Shown piece after piece: positions 1-8,474 of a stretch of DNA of 64,000 nucleotides (its first letter is position 1; the number at the start of each line of letters is the position of its first letter). Origin of the DNA: Streptomyces sp. CB02261. Its GTDB lineage: Bacteria; Actinomycetota; Actinomycetes; Streptomycetales; Streptomycetaceae. The translations under genes and the position numbers were made by a program. The notes under the pieces were generated by a model. It was not told where the DNA came from. It ran no database searches and saw nothing but the letters and a program-made list of their open reading frames with translations. The stretch is taken from assembly GCF_001905665.1 (NCBI RefSeq), contig NZ_LIVX01000010.1, positions 124,001 to 188,000 on the forward strand. Reading direction: 5' to 3'.

Positions 1-2
1 AC

Positions 3-623
3 CACGCGCTCCACGCGGCCCGCGAGGCCACCGACTACCAGCGGGCCACCGGCGGCATGGAGGCCTTCGACGCCGCCGTCGGGGCGGGCGTCAGCCGCGA
101 ACTCACCGAAGCCCTCGTCGCCCTCGTCCGCGGCACCGAGGGCGCCCGCGTCGCCCTGGAGTGGGCCCCGTCCGCGGGCGCGCCGGAGGGCTGCGCCCCC
201 CGGCCCGAACCGGTCGAGTTCTCCCCGGGCGACCTGCCCGCCCTGCGGGAGGCGAGCGCCCGCTACCTCACCGACGAGCCCTCGGTGCCGGTCCGGCTCA
301 CCGGCGCCGTCGTCCGCATGCGCCGCTCCGGGCCGCGCGGCGAGGGAACCGTACGGCTCCGGGTGCTGGGCGGGGCGGAGGTCCCGCACGTCCGTGTCAC
401 CCTCGACGAGGAGGCGTACCGCACGGCGGGCCACGCCCATCTCGTCGGGCTCCCGATCCGGGTGGTGGGGCGCCTGGAGAGCCGGGGCGGCTTCCGCCGC
501 CTCACCGACGCGTCCGGGGTCGTCCCGGTGCAGGTCGACGAGACGGAACGGGACCGGCTGATGAAGGCCCTCCAGGAGAACCTCGACTTCTTCGAGGAGG
601 CGTGCGGCCCGGACGAGGGGTGA
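3..623 (+). CDS. Unknown protein, 5' end outside window
   Basis: The reading frame is open from the first bases of the window, upstream of the ATG at 57, so this is the 3' part of a longer gene. About 206 residues are visible. The C-terminal half (from roughly residue 95) has alternating hydrophobic and charged strands with VRLTGAVVRMRR and GLPIRVVGRLESRGGFRRL, which looks like a small beta-barrel or OB-like fold; this is inference from pattern only. The protein ends in an acidic helix. It lies 138 bases upstream of thrS. I do not recognise the family and assign no function. Confidence 0.7.
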   Translation, partial: HALHAAREATDYQRATGGMEAFDAAVGAGVSRELTEALVALVRGTEGARVALEWAPSAGAPEGCAPRPEPVEFSPGDLPALREASARYLTDEPSVPVRLTGAVVRMRRSGPRGEGTVRLRVLGGAEVPHVRVTLDEEAYRTAGHAHLVGLPIRVVGRLESRGGFRRLTDASGVVPVQVDETERDRLMKALQENLDFFEEACGPDEG

Positions 624-668
624 GCCGGGCCCGGGGAAACCGTTTCGCGGAGGGCGCGGACGGCTCGG

Positions 669-674
669 TAACAT
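669..674 (+). promoter_or_regulatory. Possible thrS promoter -10 (TAACAT)
   Basis: TAACAT lies about 88 bases upstream of the thrS GTG in a GC-rich gap. No clear -35 accompanies it. Between it and thrS are two near-identical 16-base copies of CGGCACCTCGTSTCTG (685-700 and 718-733). No T-box consensus is visible. Confidence 0.35.
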
Positions 675-761
675 CGGCAGTGCGCGGCACCTCGTCTCTG
701 TTGCGCACCGCCGGCGCCGGCACCTCGTGTCTGCCTGCGCCCCAAAGGAAGAAGAACACCC

Positions 762-2738
762 GTGTCTGATGTCCGTGTGACCGTCCAGTCCGCCTCGGAA
801 GCAGAGGAGAGGGCGGTGAGCGCGGGCACCACCGCCGGCGCCCTGTTCGCCGACGACCGCACCGTCATCGCCGCCCGTGTGGGCGGCGAGCTGAAGGACC
901 TGTCGTACGAGCTCTCCGACGGCGACGTCGTCGAGGGCGTCGAGATCTCCTCCCCGGACGGTCTCGACATCCTGCGCCACTCGACCGCGCACGTCATGGC
1001 GCAGGCCGTGCAGGAGCTCTTCCCCGAGGCGAAGCTGGGCATCGGCCCGCCGGTCCGGGACGGCTTCTACTACGACTTCGACGTCGAGAAGCCCTTCACC
1101 CCCGAGGACCTCAAGGTCATCGAGAAGAAGATGCAGGAGATCCAGAAGCGCGGTCAGCGTTTCGCCCGCCGTGTGGTGACCGACGAGGACGCCCGCGCCG
1201 AGCTGGCGGACGAGCCGTACAAGCTGGAGCTCATCGGCATCAAGGGCTCCGCGTCGACCGACGACGGTGCGAACGTCGAGGTGGGCGGCGGCGAGCTGAC
1301 CATCTACGACAACCTCGACGCCAAGACCGGCGACCTGTGCTGGAAGGACCTCTGCCGTGGTCCGCACCTGCCGACCACCCGGAACATCCCGGCGTTCAAG
1401 CTGATGCGCAACGCCGCCGCCTACTGGCGCGGCAGCGAGAAGAACCCGATGCTGCAGCGCATCTACGGCACCGCGTGGCCGTCGAAGGAGGAGCTGAAGG
1501 CCCACCTCGACTTCCTCGCCGAGGCCGAGAAGCGCGACCACCGCAAGCTGGGCAACGAGCTGGACCTCTTCTCCGTCCCGGACGAGATCGGCTCCGGCCT
1601 CGCGGTCTTCCACCCCAAGGGCGGCATCATCCGCCGGGTCATGGAGGACTACTCGCGCAAGCGGCACGAGGAGGAGGGCTACGAGTTCGTCTACTCGCCG
1701 CACGCCACCAAGGGCAAGCTGTTCGAGAAGTCGGGCCACCTCGACTGGTACGCCGAGGGCATGTACCCCCCCATGCAGCTCGACGAGGGCGTGGACTACT
1801 ACCTCAAGCCCATGAACTGCCCGATGCACAACCTGATCTTCGACGCGCGCGGGCGTTCGTACCGTGAACTGCCGCTTCGCCTCTTCGAGTTCGGCACCGT
1901 GTACCGGTACGAGAAGTCCGGTGTCGTGCACGGTCTGACCCGGGCCCGCGGCTTCACCCAGGACGACGCGCACATCTACTGCACCAAGGAGCAGATGGCG
2001 GAGGAGCTCGACAAGACCCTCACCTTCGTCCTCAACCTGCTCCGCGACTACGGTCTGACCGACTTCTACCTGGAGCTGTCCACCAAGGACCCGGAGAAGT
2101 TCGTCGGCTCCGACGAGGTGTGGGAGGAGGCCACCGCGGTCCTCCAGCAGGTCGCCGAGAAGCAGGGCCTCCCGCTGACCCCCGACCCGGGCGGCGCCGC
2201 GTTCTACGGCCCGAAGATCTCCGTGCAGGCGCGGGACGCCATCGGCCGTACCTGGCAGATGTCCACCGTGCAGCTCGACTTCAACCTGCCGGAGCGCTTC
2301 GACCTGGAGTACACCGCCCCGGACGGCACCAAGCAGCGCCCGGTCATGATCCACCGCGCGCTGTTCGGTTCGATCGAGCGCTTCTTCGCCGTGCTCCTGG
2401 AGCACTACGCGGGCGCGATGCCGCCGTGGCTGGCGCCCGTCCAGGCGACCGGCATCCCGATCGGTGACGCGCACGTCGACTACCTGCACGACTTCGCCGC
2501 CCGGGCGAAGAAGCAGGGCCTGCGGGTGGAGGTCGACTCCTCCTCGGACCGGATGCAGAAGAAGATCCGGAACGCGCAGAAGCAGAAGGTCCCGTTCATG
2601 ATCATCGCGGGTGACGAGGACATGGCCGCCGGCGCCGTCTCCTTCCGCTACCGCGACGGTTCGCAGGAGAACGGCATCCCCGTCGACGAGGCCATCGCCA
2701 AGCTCGCCAAGATCGTCGAGGACCGCGTCCAGGTGTGA
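762..2738 (+). CDS. thrS: Threonyl-tRNA synthetase
   Basis: Class II synthetase that charges tRNA-Thr in the cytoplasm. The 658 residues match the family length. An N-terminal TGS domain (about 1-65) is followed by the editing domain with HSTAH (H73, H77) and LCRGPH (C198, H202), which hydrolyse mischarged Ser-tRNA-Thr. The catalytic core has the zinc ligands in MNCPMH, DDAHIYC and MIHRALFGS, the last also forming part of motif 3, and an anticodon-binding domain ends the protein. The GTG start is preceded by AAAGGAAGAAG. A strong hairpin follows the stop, so thrS is probably transcribed alone or with the HIT gene by read-through. Confidence 0.98.
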   Translation: MSDVRVTVQSASEAEERAVSAGTTAGALFADDRTVIAARVGGELKDLSYELSDGDVVEGVEISSPDGLDILRHSTAHVMAQAVQELFPEAKLGIGPPVRDGFYYDFDVEKPFTPEDLKVIEKKMQEIQKRGQRFARRVVTDEDARAELADEPYKLELIGIKGSASTDDGANVEVGGGELTIYDNLDAKTGDLCWKDLCRGPHLPTTRNIPAFKLMRNAAAYWRGSEKNPMLQRIYGTAWPSKEELKAHLDFLAEAEKRDHRKLGNELDLFSVPDEIGSGLAVFHPKGGIIRRVMEDYSRKRHEEEGYEFVYSPHATKGKLFEKSGHLDWYAEGMYPPMQLDEGVDYYLKPMNCPMHNLIFDARGRSYRELPLRLFEFGTVYRYEKSGVVHGLTRARGFTQDDAHIYCTKEQMAEELDKTLTFVLNLLRDYGLTDFYLELSTKDPEKFVGSDEVWEEATAVLQQVAEKQGLPLTPDPGGAAFYGPKISVQARDAIGRTWQMSTVQLDFNLPERFDLEYTAPDGTKQRPVMIHRALFGSIERFFAVLLEHYAGAMPPWLAPVQATGIPIGDAHVDYLHDFAARAKKQGLRVEVDSSSDRMQKKIRNAQKQKVPFMIIAGDEDMAAGAVSFRYRDGSQENGIPVDEAIAKLAKIVEDRVQV

Positions 2739-2756
2739 CGCCCTGAGCACGCGGGA

Positions 2757-2784
2757 GGCCCCCGGGGGAATTCCCCCGGGGGCC
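2757..2784. terminator. Perfect palindrome terminator after thrS
   Basis: Two 12-base arms (GGCCCCCGGGGG and its complement) flank AATT, a perfect 28-base palindrome followed by TTTCGC. It lies 18 bases past the thrS stop and fits an intrinsic terminator of the short-U-tract type common in Streptomyces. Confidence 0.8.
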
Positions 2785-2872
2785 TTTCGCGCGCCCGTGG
2801 CAGCCTGGCCACCCCGTGGATCTTCCGCCCCGGCGGCACGTTCCGAACGGGCGACGCAATATGCTGCACAGC

Positions 2873-3424
2873 ATGACGACTGAGCCGGAGCAGCAGATCG
2901 GAGTCGGGACGCGGGACGCGTTCCAGCGCCTGTGGACGCCTCACCGGATGGCGTACATCCAGGGCGAGAACAAGCCGACCGGGCCCGGGGCCGAGGACGG
3001 CTGTCCGTTCTGCTCGATCCCGTCGAAGTCGGACGAGGACGGCCTGGTGATCGCGCGCGGCGCGAGCGTGTACGCGGTCCTCAACCTGTATCCGTACAAC
3101 GGCGGGCACCTCATGGTCGTCCCCTACCGGCACGTCGCCGACTACACGGATCTCGACGTCGAGGAGACGGCGGAGCTCGCCGACTTCACCAAGCGCGCGA
3201 TGGTCGCGCTGCGGGCGGCGTCCGGTGCGCACGGCTTCAACATCGGCATGAACCAGGGTGCCGTCGCGGGCGCGGGCATCGCCGCCCATCTGCACCAGCA
3301 CGTGGTGCCCCGCTGGGGCGGGGACACCAACTTCATGCCGGTCGTCGGTCACACCAAGGTGCTGCCGCAGCTGCTCGCCGACACCCGGAAGATGCTGGCC
3401 GACGCGTGGCCGGCCACCATCTGA
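2873..3424 (+). CDS. HIT-family hydrolase
   Basis: Histidine-triad nucleotide hydrolase/transferase of about 183 residues. The triad HLHQH is at 139-143, followed by VVPRW. An N-terminal CPFC pair (C44, C47) is typical of the actinobacterial HIT branch. The WTPHRMAYIQ segment before the core resembles actinobacterial AP4A phosphorylase-like HIT proteins, so the substrate is probably a dinucleoside polyphosphate or AMP-linked compound; this is inferred. Two ATGs are in frame (2861 and 2873); 2873 gives the MTTEPEQQ start. The gene sits between thrS and pgsA-type lipid genes, as in other streptomycetes. Confidence 0.9.
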   Translation: MTTEPEQQIGVGTRDAFQRLWTPHRMAYIQGENKPTGPGAEDGCPFCSIPSKSDEDGLVIARGASVYAVLNLYPYNGGHLMVVPYRHVADYTDLDVEETAELADFTKRAMVALRAASGAHGFNIGMNQGAVAGAGIAAHLHQHVVPRWGGDTNFMPVVGHTKVLPQLLADTRKMLADAWPATI

Positions 3425-3440
3425 TCCGTACGGCCGTCCC

Positions 3441-5099
3441 TCACGCGTCGTAGACGTCGGCCTTCTTCGGGGCGGGTTCCTGGACGCCGCCGCCCAGGAC
3501 GAGCGAGCGGTTGGTGAAGCGCTCCGTGTCCACGTTGTGTTCGTCGAGCATCGCGATGGTCGCGGCGTGGACCGCCCGCAGCACCGGCGTCGCCATGCGG
3601 ATGGCGTCGTCGGCCATGAAGCGGTTCTTCCAGGGCGGCCCGGCCCAGATGTGCCGCAGTCCGAACGGCTCCGGCAGCACGAGCTTGCCGCCGAGGAAGT
3701 CCAGGACCGGCGGGTACCAGGTGAGCGGGGCGCGGACCGCGAGGCGGACGACCTCGTCGGTCGTCATCAGCGGCTGGGTGATCTCCTTGGTCTCCCAGAA
3801 GCGGACCGTCTTGGAGACCTCCTTGGTCTTCGCCTTCGGCTTCGTCGTGAACAGGCCGTGGACGGGACCGAGGGCGTGCCCGGTGACCTCGATCCGGAGG
3901 GTGTGCAGCAGGGAGGTCACCGTGACCATCATGGTGAGCACCAGGTTCCCGTCCCAGAGCGTGAACTGCACACCGAGGTAGTGGCGGTTGCCCGCGCCGA
4001 ACTGCTGGTCGTTGCAGATGCGCTGTATCTCGTGCGGCTTGACCTGGTAGTGGACGATGCTGTCGCCCTCGGGGCGGGTGACCTCGTCGGCGCCCTCACC
4101 GACGGGCGAGACGATCCAGTGCTTGACGGTCGGCTTGGGGAAGCCGGTCTTGAGGGAGCCGCGCTCCAGCAGGGTGAGCTGGTCGTGGATCTTGCGCACC
4201 ACGTCCCAGGCGCGGAAGTCGTGGATCTCGCGGCCCGCCTTGGGAATGAGCTCCTCGGCGAGCGTCCAGCTGCCCCAGCGCGTGCCCAGACCGAGGACGC
4301 CCTTGGCGCCCGCGTAGAACACGATGTTCGACTGCTGCTCCGCGGAGAGCTTCTCCAGGTTCTGCCGGAGCTCCTCGGCGGCCTTCTCGCCCGGGTCCCG
4401 GGGAGCGGCCTCGGGGATCTTGGCGCCGATGCCGCCGCCGCTGAGCAGCGCGGTCCAGCGCTCGCGGAGGTCCACGGCGGTGCGCTCGCAGATCCGGCGG
4501 GCGAGGAACCAGCCCACCACCGGGGCGACGAGCATGGCGCGCAGGTAGTTCGGCAGGATCCCGCCGAAGGGCAGCTTCAGGAGGACGAGCAGGGCGAGGA
4601 ACCCGGCGGCGACGAGCATGGCGGTGCCGATGGCGCTGGTGCGCTTCTTGTCCGACCCCGCCGCCATCCGGCGGAGCTGGATCACGCCGAGCCAGAGCAG
4701 CAGGCCGGGCAGGAAGAGCAACCCGCAGAGGACGGTGACCATGGTCAGCTTGATGTCGCGCTGCCTGCGGAGGCGGGAGGCGGCGAGGCAGTGCTCGACG
4801 ACCGGCTGCGGTTCCGCGCCGAACGACTGGATGAGGGCCTTGCGGGCGCCGCCGAGCATGCGGACCTGGACCGCCCGGCAGAAGGCCTCGCCGAGGTCGG
4901 GGCGGAAGAGCTTGTGCCACGACCCTTCCTTGACCGTCGACGTGTAGAGCTCGTTGTCGGCTTCCTTGATCGTCTCCAGCGGGCTGTCCCGGTACGCGGC
5001 GGACGCCAGGGCGTTCGTCGCCCCCGTACCGCCGCCGGAGCCCTGGAGGGGGATCTGTGCCCCGGGTCCGAAACCGTCCATCGCCACTGCCGCCCCCAT
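3441..5099 (-). CDS. Conserved unknown membrane protein
   Basis: About 552 residues from the ATG at 5099; the frame stays open to 5231, and an ATG at 5081 is also possible. No start has a strong Shine-Dalgarno. Three hydrophobic segments lie together in the first half (TMVTVLCGLLFLPGLLLWLG, a stretch around TAMLVAAGFLALLVLL, and LRAMLVAPVVGWFLARR), followed by a large soluble region without Walker, HTH or protease motifs. I recognise it only as a protein conserved in Streptomyces. It converges on the HIT gene with 16 bases between stops and follows the EF-G2-like gene on the same strand. Function unknown. Confidence 0.8.
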   Translation of the reverse strand: MGAAVAMDGFGPGAQIPLQGSGGGTGATNALASAAYRDSPLETIKEADNELYTSTVKEGSWHKLFRPDLGEAFCRAVQVRMLGGARKALIQSFGAEPQPVVEHCLAASRLRRQRDIKLTMVTVLCGLLFLPGLLLWLGVIQLRRMAAGSDKKRTSAIGTAMLVAAGFLALLVLLKLPFGGILPNYLRAMLVAPVVGWFLARRICERTAVDLRERWTALLSGGGIGAKIPEAAPRDPGEKAAEELRQNLEKLSAEQQSNIVFYAGAKGVLGLGTRWGSWTLAEELIPKAGREIHDFRAWDVVRKIHDQLTLLERGSLKTGFPKPTVKHWIVSPVGEGADEVTRPEGDSIVHYQVKPHEIQRICNDQQFGAGNRHYLGVQFTLWDGNLVLTMMVTVTSLLHTLRIEVTGHALGPVHGLFTTKPKAKTKEVSKTVRFWETKEITQPLMTTDEVVRLAVRAPLTWYPPVLDFLGGKLVLPEPFGLRHIWAGPPWKNRFMADDAIRMATPVLRAVHAATIAMLDEHNVDTERFTNRSLVLGGGVQEPAPKKADVYDA

Positions 5100-5274
5100 C
5101 GTGCGCGAGTCCCTGTGCGGGCTGTTCCCAACTGCCGTGCCCCGCACACCTTCTGAGCTGGGCACCACAGCGTAACCGGGTACCGCCTGACGCGTCACCG
5201 GAGTGCGACGGCTCGGCCGAATGCCGCCCACCCTCCGCCGGCGTGGCGGGCGGCCCCGGCTGTCACCCCGTCAG

Positions 5275-7491
5275 TCAGGCGGCCTTTCCGGCCTGTTCGC
5301 GCATCTTCTCGGCGAGCTGCGGCGGCATCGGCTCGTGCCGGACGTACGCGCGGTCGAACCGGCCGGTGCCGTGCGACACGGACCGCAGGTCGATCGCGTA
5401 CCGTCCGATCTCGATCTCCGGCACCTCGGCCCGGACCACGGTCCGCCCGGGGCCGGCCTGGTCGGTGCCGACGACCCGGCCGCGCCGCCCCGACAGGTCG
5501 CTCATCACCGGGCCGACGTACTCGTCCGGCACGAGGACCTGGACCTCGGCGACCGGCTCCAGGAGCCGCACGGCGACCTCGGCGGCCGCCTCGCGCAGCG
5601 CGAGCGCCCCGGCGGTCTGGAAGGCGGCGTCCGAGGAGTCCACCGAGTGGGCCTTGCCGTCCTTGAGGGTGACCCGGATGTCGACCAGCGGAAAGCCCGC
5701 GGCGACACCTCGGGCGGCCTGGGCCCGTACGCCCTTCTCCACGGAGGAGATGAACTGGCGCGGGACCGCCCCGCCGACCACCTTGTCGACGAACTCGACG
5801 CCGCTGCCCGCCGGGAGCGGCTCCACCTCGATCTCGCAGATCGCGTACTGGCCGTGGCCGCCGGACTGCTTGACGTGCCGGCCCCGGCCGGCCGCGGCGC
5901 CGCCGAAGGTCTCGCGCAGCGGCACCTTGTACGGCACGGCGTCGACCCGCACCCCGTACCGGCCCCTCAGACGTTCGAGGGCGACGTCCTGGTGCGCCTC
6001 GCCCAGGCACCACAGCACCACCTGCCGGGTGTCCTGGTTCTGTTCCAGGCGCAGGGTCGGGTCCTCGGCGACCAGCCGGGCGAGGCCCTGCGACAGCCGG
6101 TCCTCGTCGGCCTTGCTGTGGGCCTCGACGGCGAGCGGGAGCAGCGGCTCCGGCATGTTCCAGGGCTCCATCAGGAGCGGATCGTCCTTGGCGGAGATCG
6201 TGTCGCCGGTCTCCGCGTGGCCGAGCCGGGCCACACAGGCGAGGTCCCCGGCGATGCACTCCGCCAGGGGCCGCTGCTGCCTGCCGAACGGCGAGGTGAG
6301 TCCGCCGATCCGCTCGTCCGCCTCGTGCGGCTCCCGCTCCTCGTGGCCCCGGCCGGCCAGGCCGTGGCCGGAGACGTGGACGGTCTCGTCGGGGCGCAGG
6401 GTGCCGGAGAAGACCCGGACCAGGGACACCCGGCCGACGTAGGGGTCGGCGGCGGTCTTGACGACCTCGGCGACCAGGGGACCCTCGGGGTCGCAGGCGA
6501 TCGGGGGCCGGGGGCGGCCGTCGGGGGTGGTGACGGCGGGCGGCTCGTGCTCCAGCGGGGAGGGGAAGCCGCCGGTGATCAGTTCCAGGAGTTCGACGGT
6601 GCCGAGGCCCTGCGTGCCGCCGTCGGCGGCGGGGGCGGCCGCGAGCACCGGGTGGAAGGCGCCCCGGGCGACGGCCTTCTCCAGGTCGGCGACGAGGGTT
6701 TTCACGTCGAGCTGTTCACCGCTGAGGTAGCGGTCCATGAGGGTCTCGTCCTCGCTCTCGGCGATGATCCCCTCGATCAGCCGGGCCCGGGCCTCCGCGA
6801 CGAGCTCCCGTCGGCTCTCGTCGGGCGGGCTCTCCCGCCGTACGCCCGTGGAGTAGTCGTGGACCCGCTCCGAGAGCAGGCCGACCAGGCCGGTCGCGGG
6901 GGCGTGCCCGTCGGGTCCCTCCTCGCCGCGCACCGGGAGGTAGAGGGGGAGCACGGCGTCCGGATCGTCGCGTCCGAAGAGCGAGGCGCAGACGGAGGTC
7001 AGCTCGTCGAAGTCGGTGCGGGCCGTGTCGAGGTGGGTGACGACGATGGCCCGGGGCATGCCCACGGCGGCGCACTCCTCCCAGATCATCCGGGTCGAGG
7101 CGGCGACGGCGTCGGCCTCCTGGGCGGCCGAGACGACGAAGAGGGCCGCGTCCGCGGCGCGCAGACCGGCCCGCAGCTCCCCGACGAAGTCGGCGTACCC
7201 GGGGGTGTCGAGGAGGTTGATCTTGTACCCGTCCCAGCCGACGGGGACGAGGGACAGCTGTACGGAGCGGTGCTGGCGGTGCTCGATCTCGTCGTAGTCG
7301 GAGACGGTGGCGCCGTCCTCGACCCGGCCGGCCCGGTTGAGCGCCCCGGCGGTCTGCGCGAGCGCCTCCACCAGGGTCGTCTTGCCGGATCCGCTGTGGC
7401 CGACCAGCACCACGTTCCGCACGGCCGCGGGCCGGTCGGCCGTCAGAGCCCTGCCGGCGGCCCCGGCGGCGGTGTTCGCCTTGTCACCCAT
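5275..7491 (-). CDS. EF-G2-like translational GTPase
   Basis: A 738-residue paralogue of elongation factor G. The start at 7491 has GGGAGGA eight bases upstream. The G domain shows the P-loop GHSGSGKTT (31-39), DTPGYADF for G3 and THLD where canonical EF-G has NKxD for G4. Domains II-V follow, with YVGRVSLVRVFSGTL for domain II and RRGRVVGTD near the C-terminus. It matches the actinobacterial EF-G2 branch. The mycobacterial EF-G2 has been reported to lack ribosome-dependent GTPase activity, so a role in bulk translocation should not be assumed. It is monocistronic or cotranscribed with the membrane gene downstream. Confidence 0.88.
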   Translation of the reverse strand: MGDKANTAAGAAGRALTADRPAAVRNVVLVGHSGSGKTTLVEALAQTAGALNRAGRVEDGATVSDYDEIEHRQHRSVQLSLVPVGWDGYKINLLDTPGYADFVGELRAGLRAADAALFVVSAAQEADAVAASTRMIWEECAAVGMPRAIVVTHLDTARTDFDELTSVCASLFGRDDPDAVLPLYLPVRGEEGPDGHAPATGLVGLLSERVHDYSTGVRRESPPDESRRELVAEARARLIEGIIAESEDETLMDRYLSGEQLDVKTLVADLEKAVARGAFHPVLAAAPAADGGTQGLGTVELLELITGGFPSPLEHEPPAVTTPDGRPRPPIACDPEGPLVAEVVKTAADPYVGRVSLVRVFSGTLRPDETVHVSGHGLAGRGHEEREPHEADERIGGLTSPFGRQQRPLAECIAGDLACVARLGHAETGDTISAKDDPLLMEPWNMPEPLLPLAVEAHSKADEDRLSQGLARLVAEDPTLRLEQNQDTRQVVLWCLGEAHQDVALERLRGRYGVRVDAVPYKVPLRETFGGAAAGRGRHVKQSGGHGQYAICEIEVEPLPAGSGVEFVDKVVGGAVPRQFISSVEKGVRAQAARGVAAGFPLVDIRVTLKDGKAHSVDSSDAAFQTAGALALREAAAEVAVRLLEPVAEVQVLVPDEYVGPVMSDLSGRRGRVVGTDQAGPGRTVVRAEVPEIEIGRYAIDLRSVSHGTGRFDRAYVRHEPMPPQLAEKMREQAGKAA

Positions 7492-7811
7492 GATGTGTTC
7501 CTCCCGACTGCTCGCACGGTGCGGCGGGACGCGGGCGCGGGGGAGTGGTGTGTCGCGGTACGGCTCCTGCGGTGCCCGCGGTGGTCCTTCGAGCTTTGCA
7601 CCGACGCCATGGCCCGTCCATACGTCACGGCGGCGGCGCCTGCCCCGCCCGGCTCCGCCCGCACTCGTCCGTCCGTCGTACTCGGCAGCGCCCCCGGAGG
7701 GACGCCGACGCGACGGGGACGGGTGCCGCCCGTACGCCGGGGCGCGCGTGGCTACGATGGGTGAGCCGGTGGTCGTAGGGGCCGCGCGGCCCACCGAACC
7801 TCGGGAAGGCC
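7492..7811. other. Divergent intergenic region, EF-G2/pgsA
   Basis: 320 bases without a credible gene. It must hold promoters for both directions. On the plus strand TACGAT at 7753-7758 is a plausible -10 for pgsA. No convincing -35 or operator was seen. Confidence 0.5.
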
Positions 7812-8474
7812 ATGCTGAACAAGTACGCGCGTGCATTTTTTACGCGTGTCCTCACACCGTTCGCCGCGTTTCTGCTCCGGCGGGGCGTCAGCCCCGACGC
7901 GGTCACGCTCATCGGCACGGCGGGAGTGATGGCCGGTGCGCTGGTCTTCTTCCCCCGCGGAGAGTTCTTCTGGGGCACCATCGTCATCACCCTCTTCGTC
8001 TTCTCCGACCTCGTCGACGGCAACATGGCCCGGCAGGCCGGGATCTCCAGCCGCTGGGGCGCCTTCCTCGACTCGACGCTCGACCGGGTCGCCGACGGTG
8101 CGATCTTCGGCGGCTTCGCGCTCTGGTACGCGGGCCAGGGCGACGACAACGTGCTCTGCGCCGTGGCGATCTTCTGCCTGGCGAGCGGACAGGTCGTCTC
8201 GTACACCAAGGCGCGTGGAGAGTCGATCGGCCTGCCCGTCGCCGTGAACGGCCTGGTCGAGCGCGCCGAACGCCTGGTGATCTCCCTGGTCGCCGCGGGC
8301 CTCGCCGGACTGAGCACCTTCGGCGTGCCCGGGGTCGAGGTGCTGCTGCCGATCGCCCTGTGGATCGTGGCCGTCGGCAGCGCCGTCACCCTGGGCCAGC
8401 GGGTCGTGACCGTACGACGGGAATCGGCCGAGGCGGACGCCGCCGCGGCCGGGGGGAGCGGGGCGGCGACGTGA
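7812..8474 (+). CDS. pgsA: Phosphatidylinositol phosphate synthase
   Basis: CDP-alcohol phosphatidyltransferase of 220 residues, an integral membrane enzyme joining CDP-diacylglycerol to an alcohol phosphate. The full signature D66-xx-D69-G70-xx-A73-R74-x8-G83-xxx-D87-xxx-D91 is present. Several hydrophobic helices follow, including LVISLVAAGLAGL and VLLPIALWIVAVG. GGGAAGG precedes the ATG. Its place at the head of a pgsA-acyltransferase-pimA cluster indicates the inositol phosphate (PIP synthase) branch rather than phosphatidylglycerol phosphate synthesis. Its stop overlaps the next GTG by a GTGA junction. Confidence 0.92.
   Translation: MLNKYARAFFTRVLTPFAAFLLRRGVSPDAVTLIGTAGVMAGALVFFPRGEFFWGTIVITLFVFSDLVDGNMARQAGISSRWGAFLDSTLDRVADGAIFGGFALWYAGQGDDNVLCAVAIFCLASGQVVSYTKARGESIGLPVAVNGLVERAERLVISLVAAGLAGLSTFGVPGVEVLLPIALWIVAVGSAVTLGQRVVTVRRESAEADAAAAGGSGAAT

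Noticed and set aside
624..761. T-box riboswitch upstream of thrS
   Set aside because: No T-box consensus or specifier stem seen here, nor before hisS or alaS.
3258..5156. A 632-codon plus-strand frame opposite the unknown membrane protein
   Set aside because: The minus-strand reading has membrane helices and third-position GC; the plus reading is low-complexity Gly/Asp/Val/Arg sequence.
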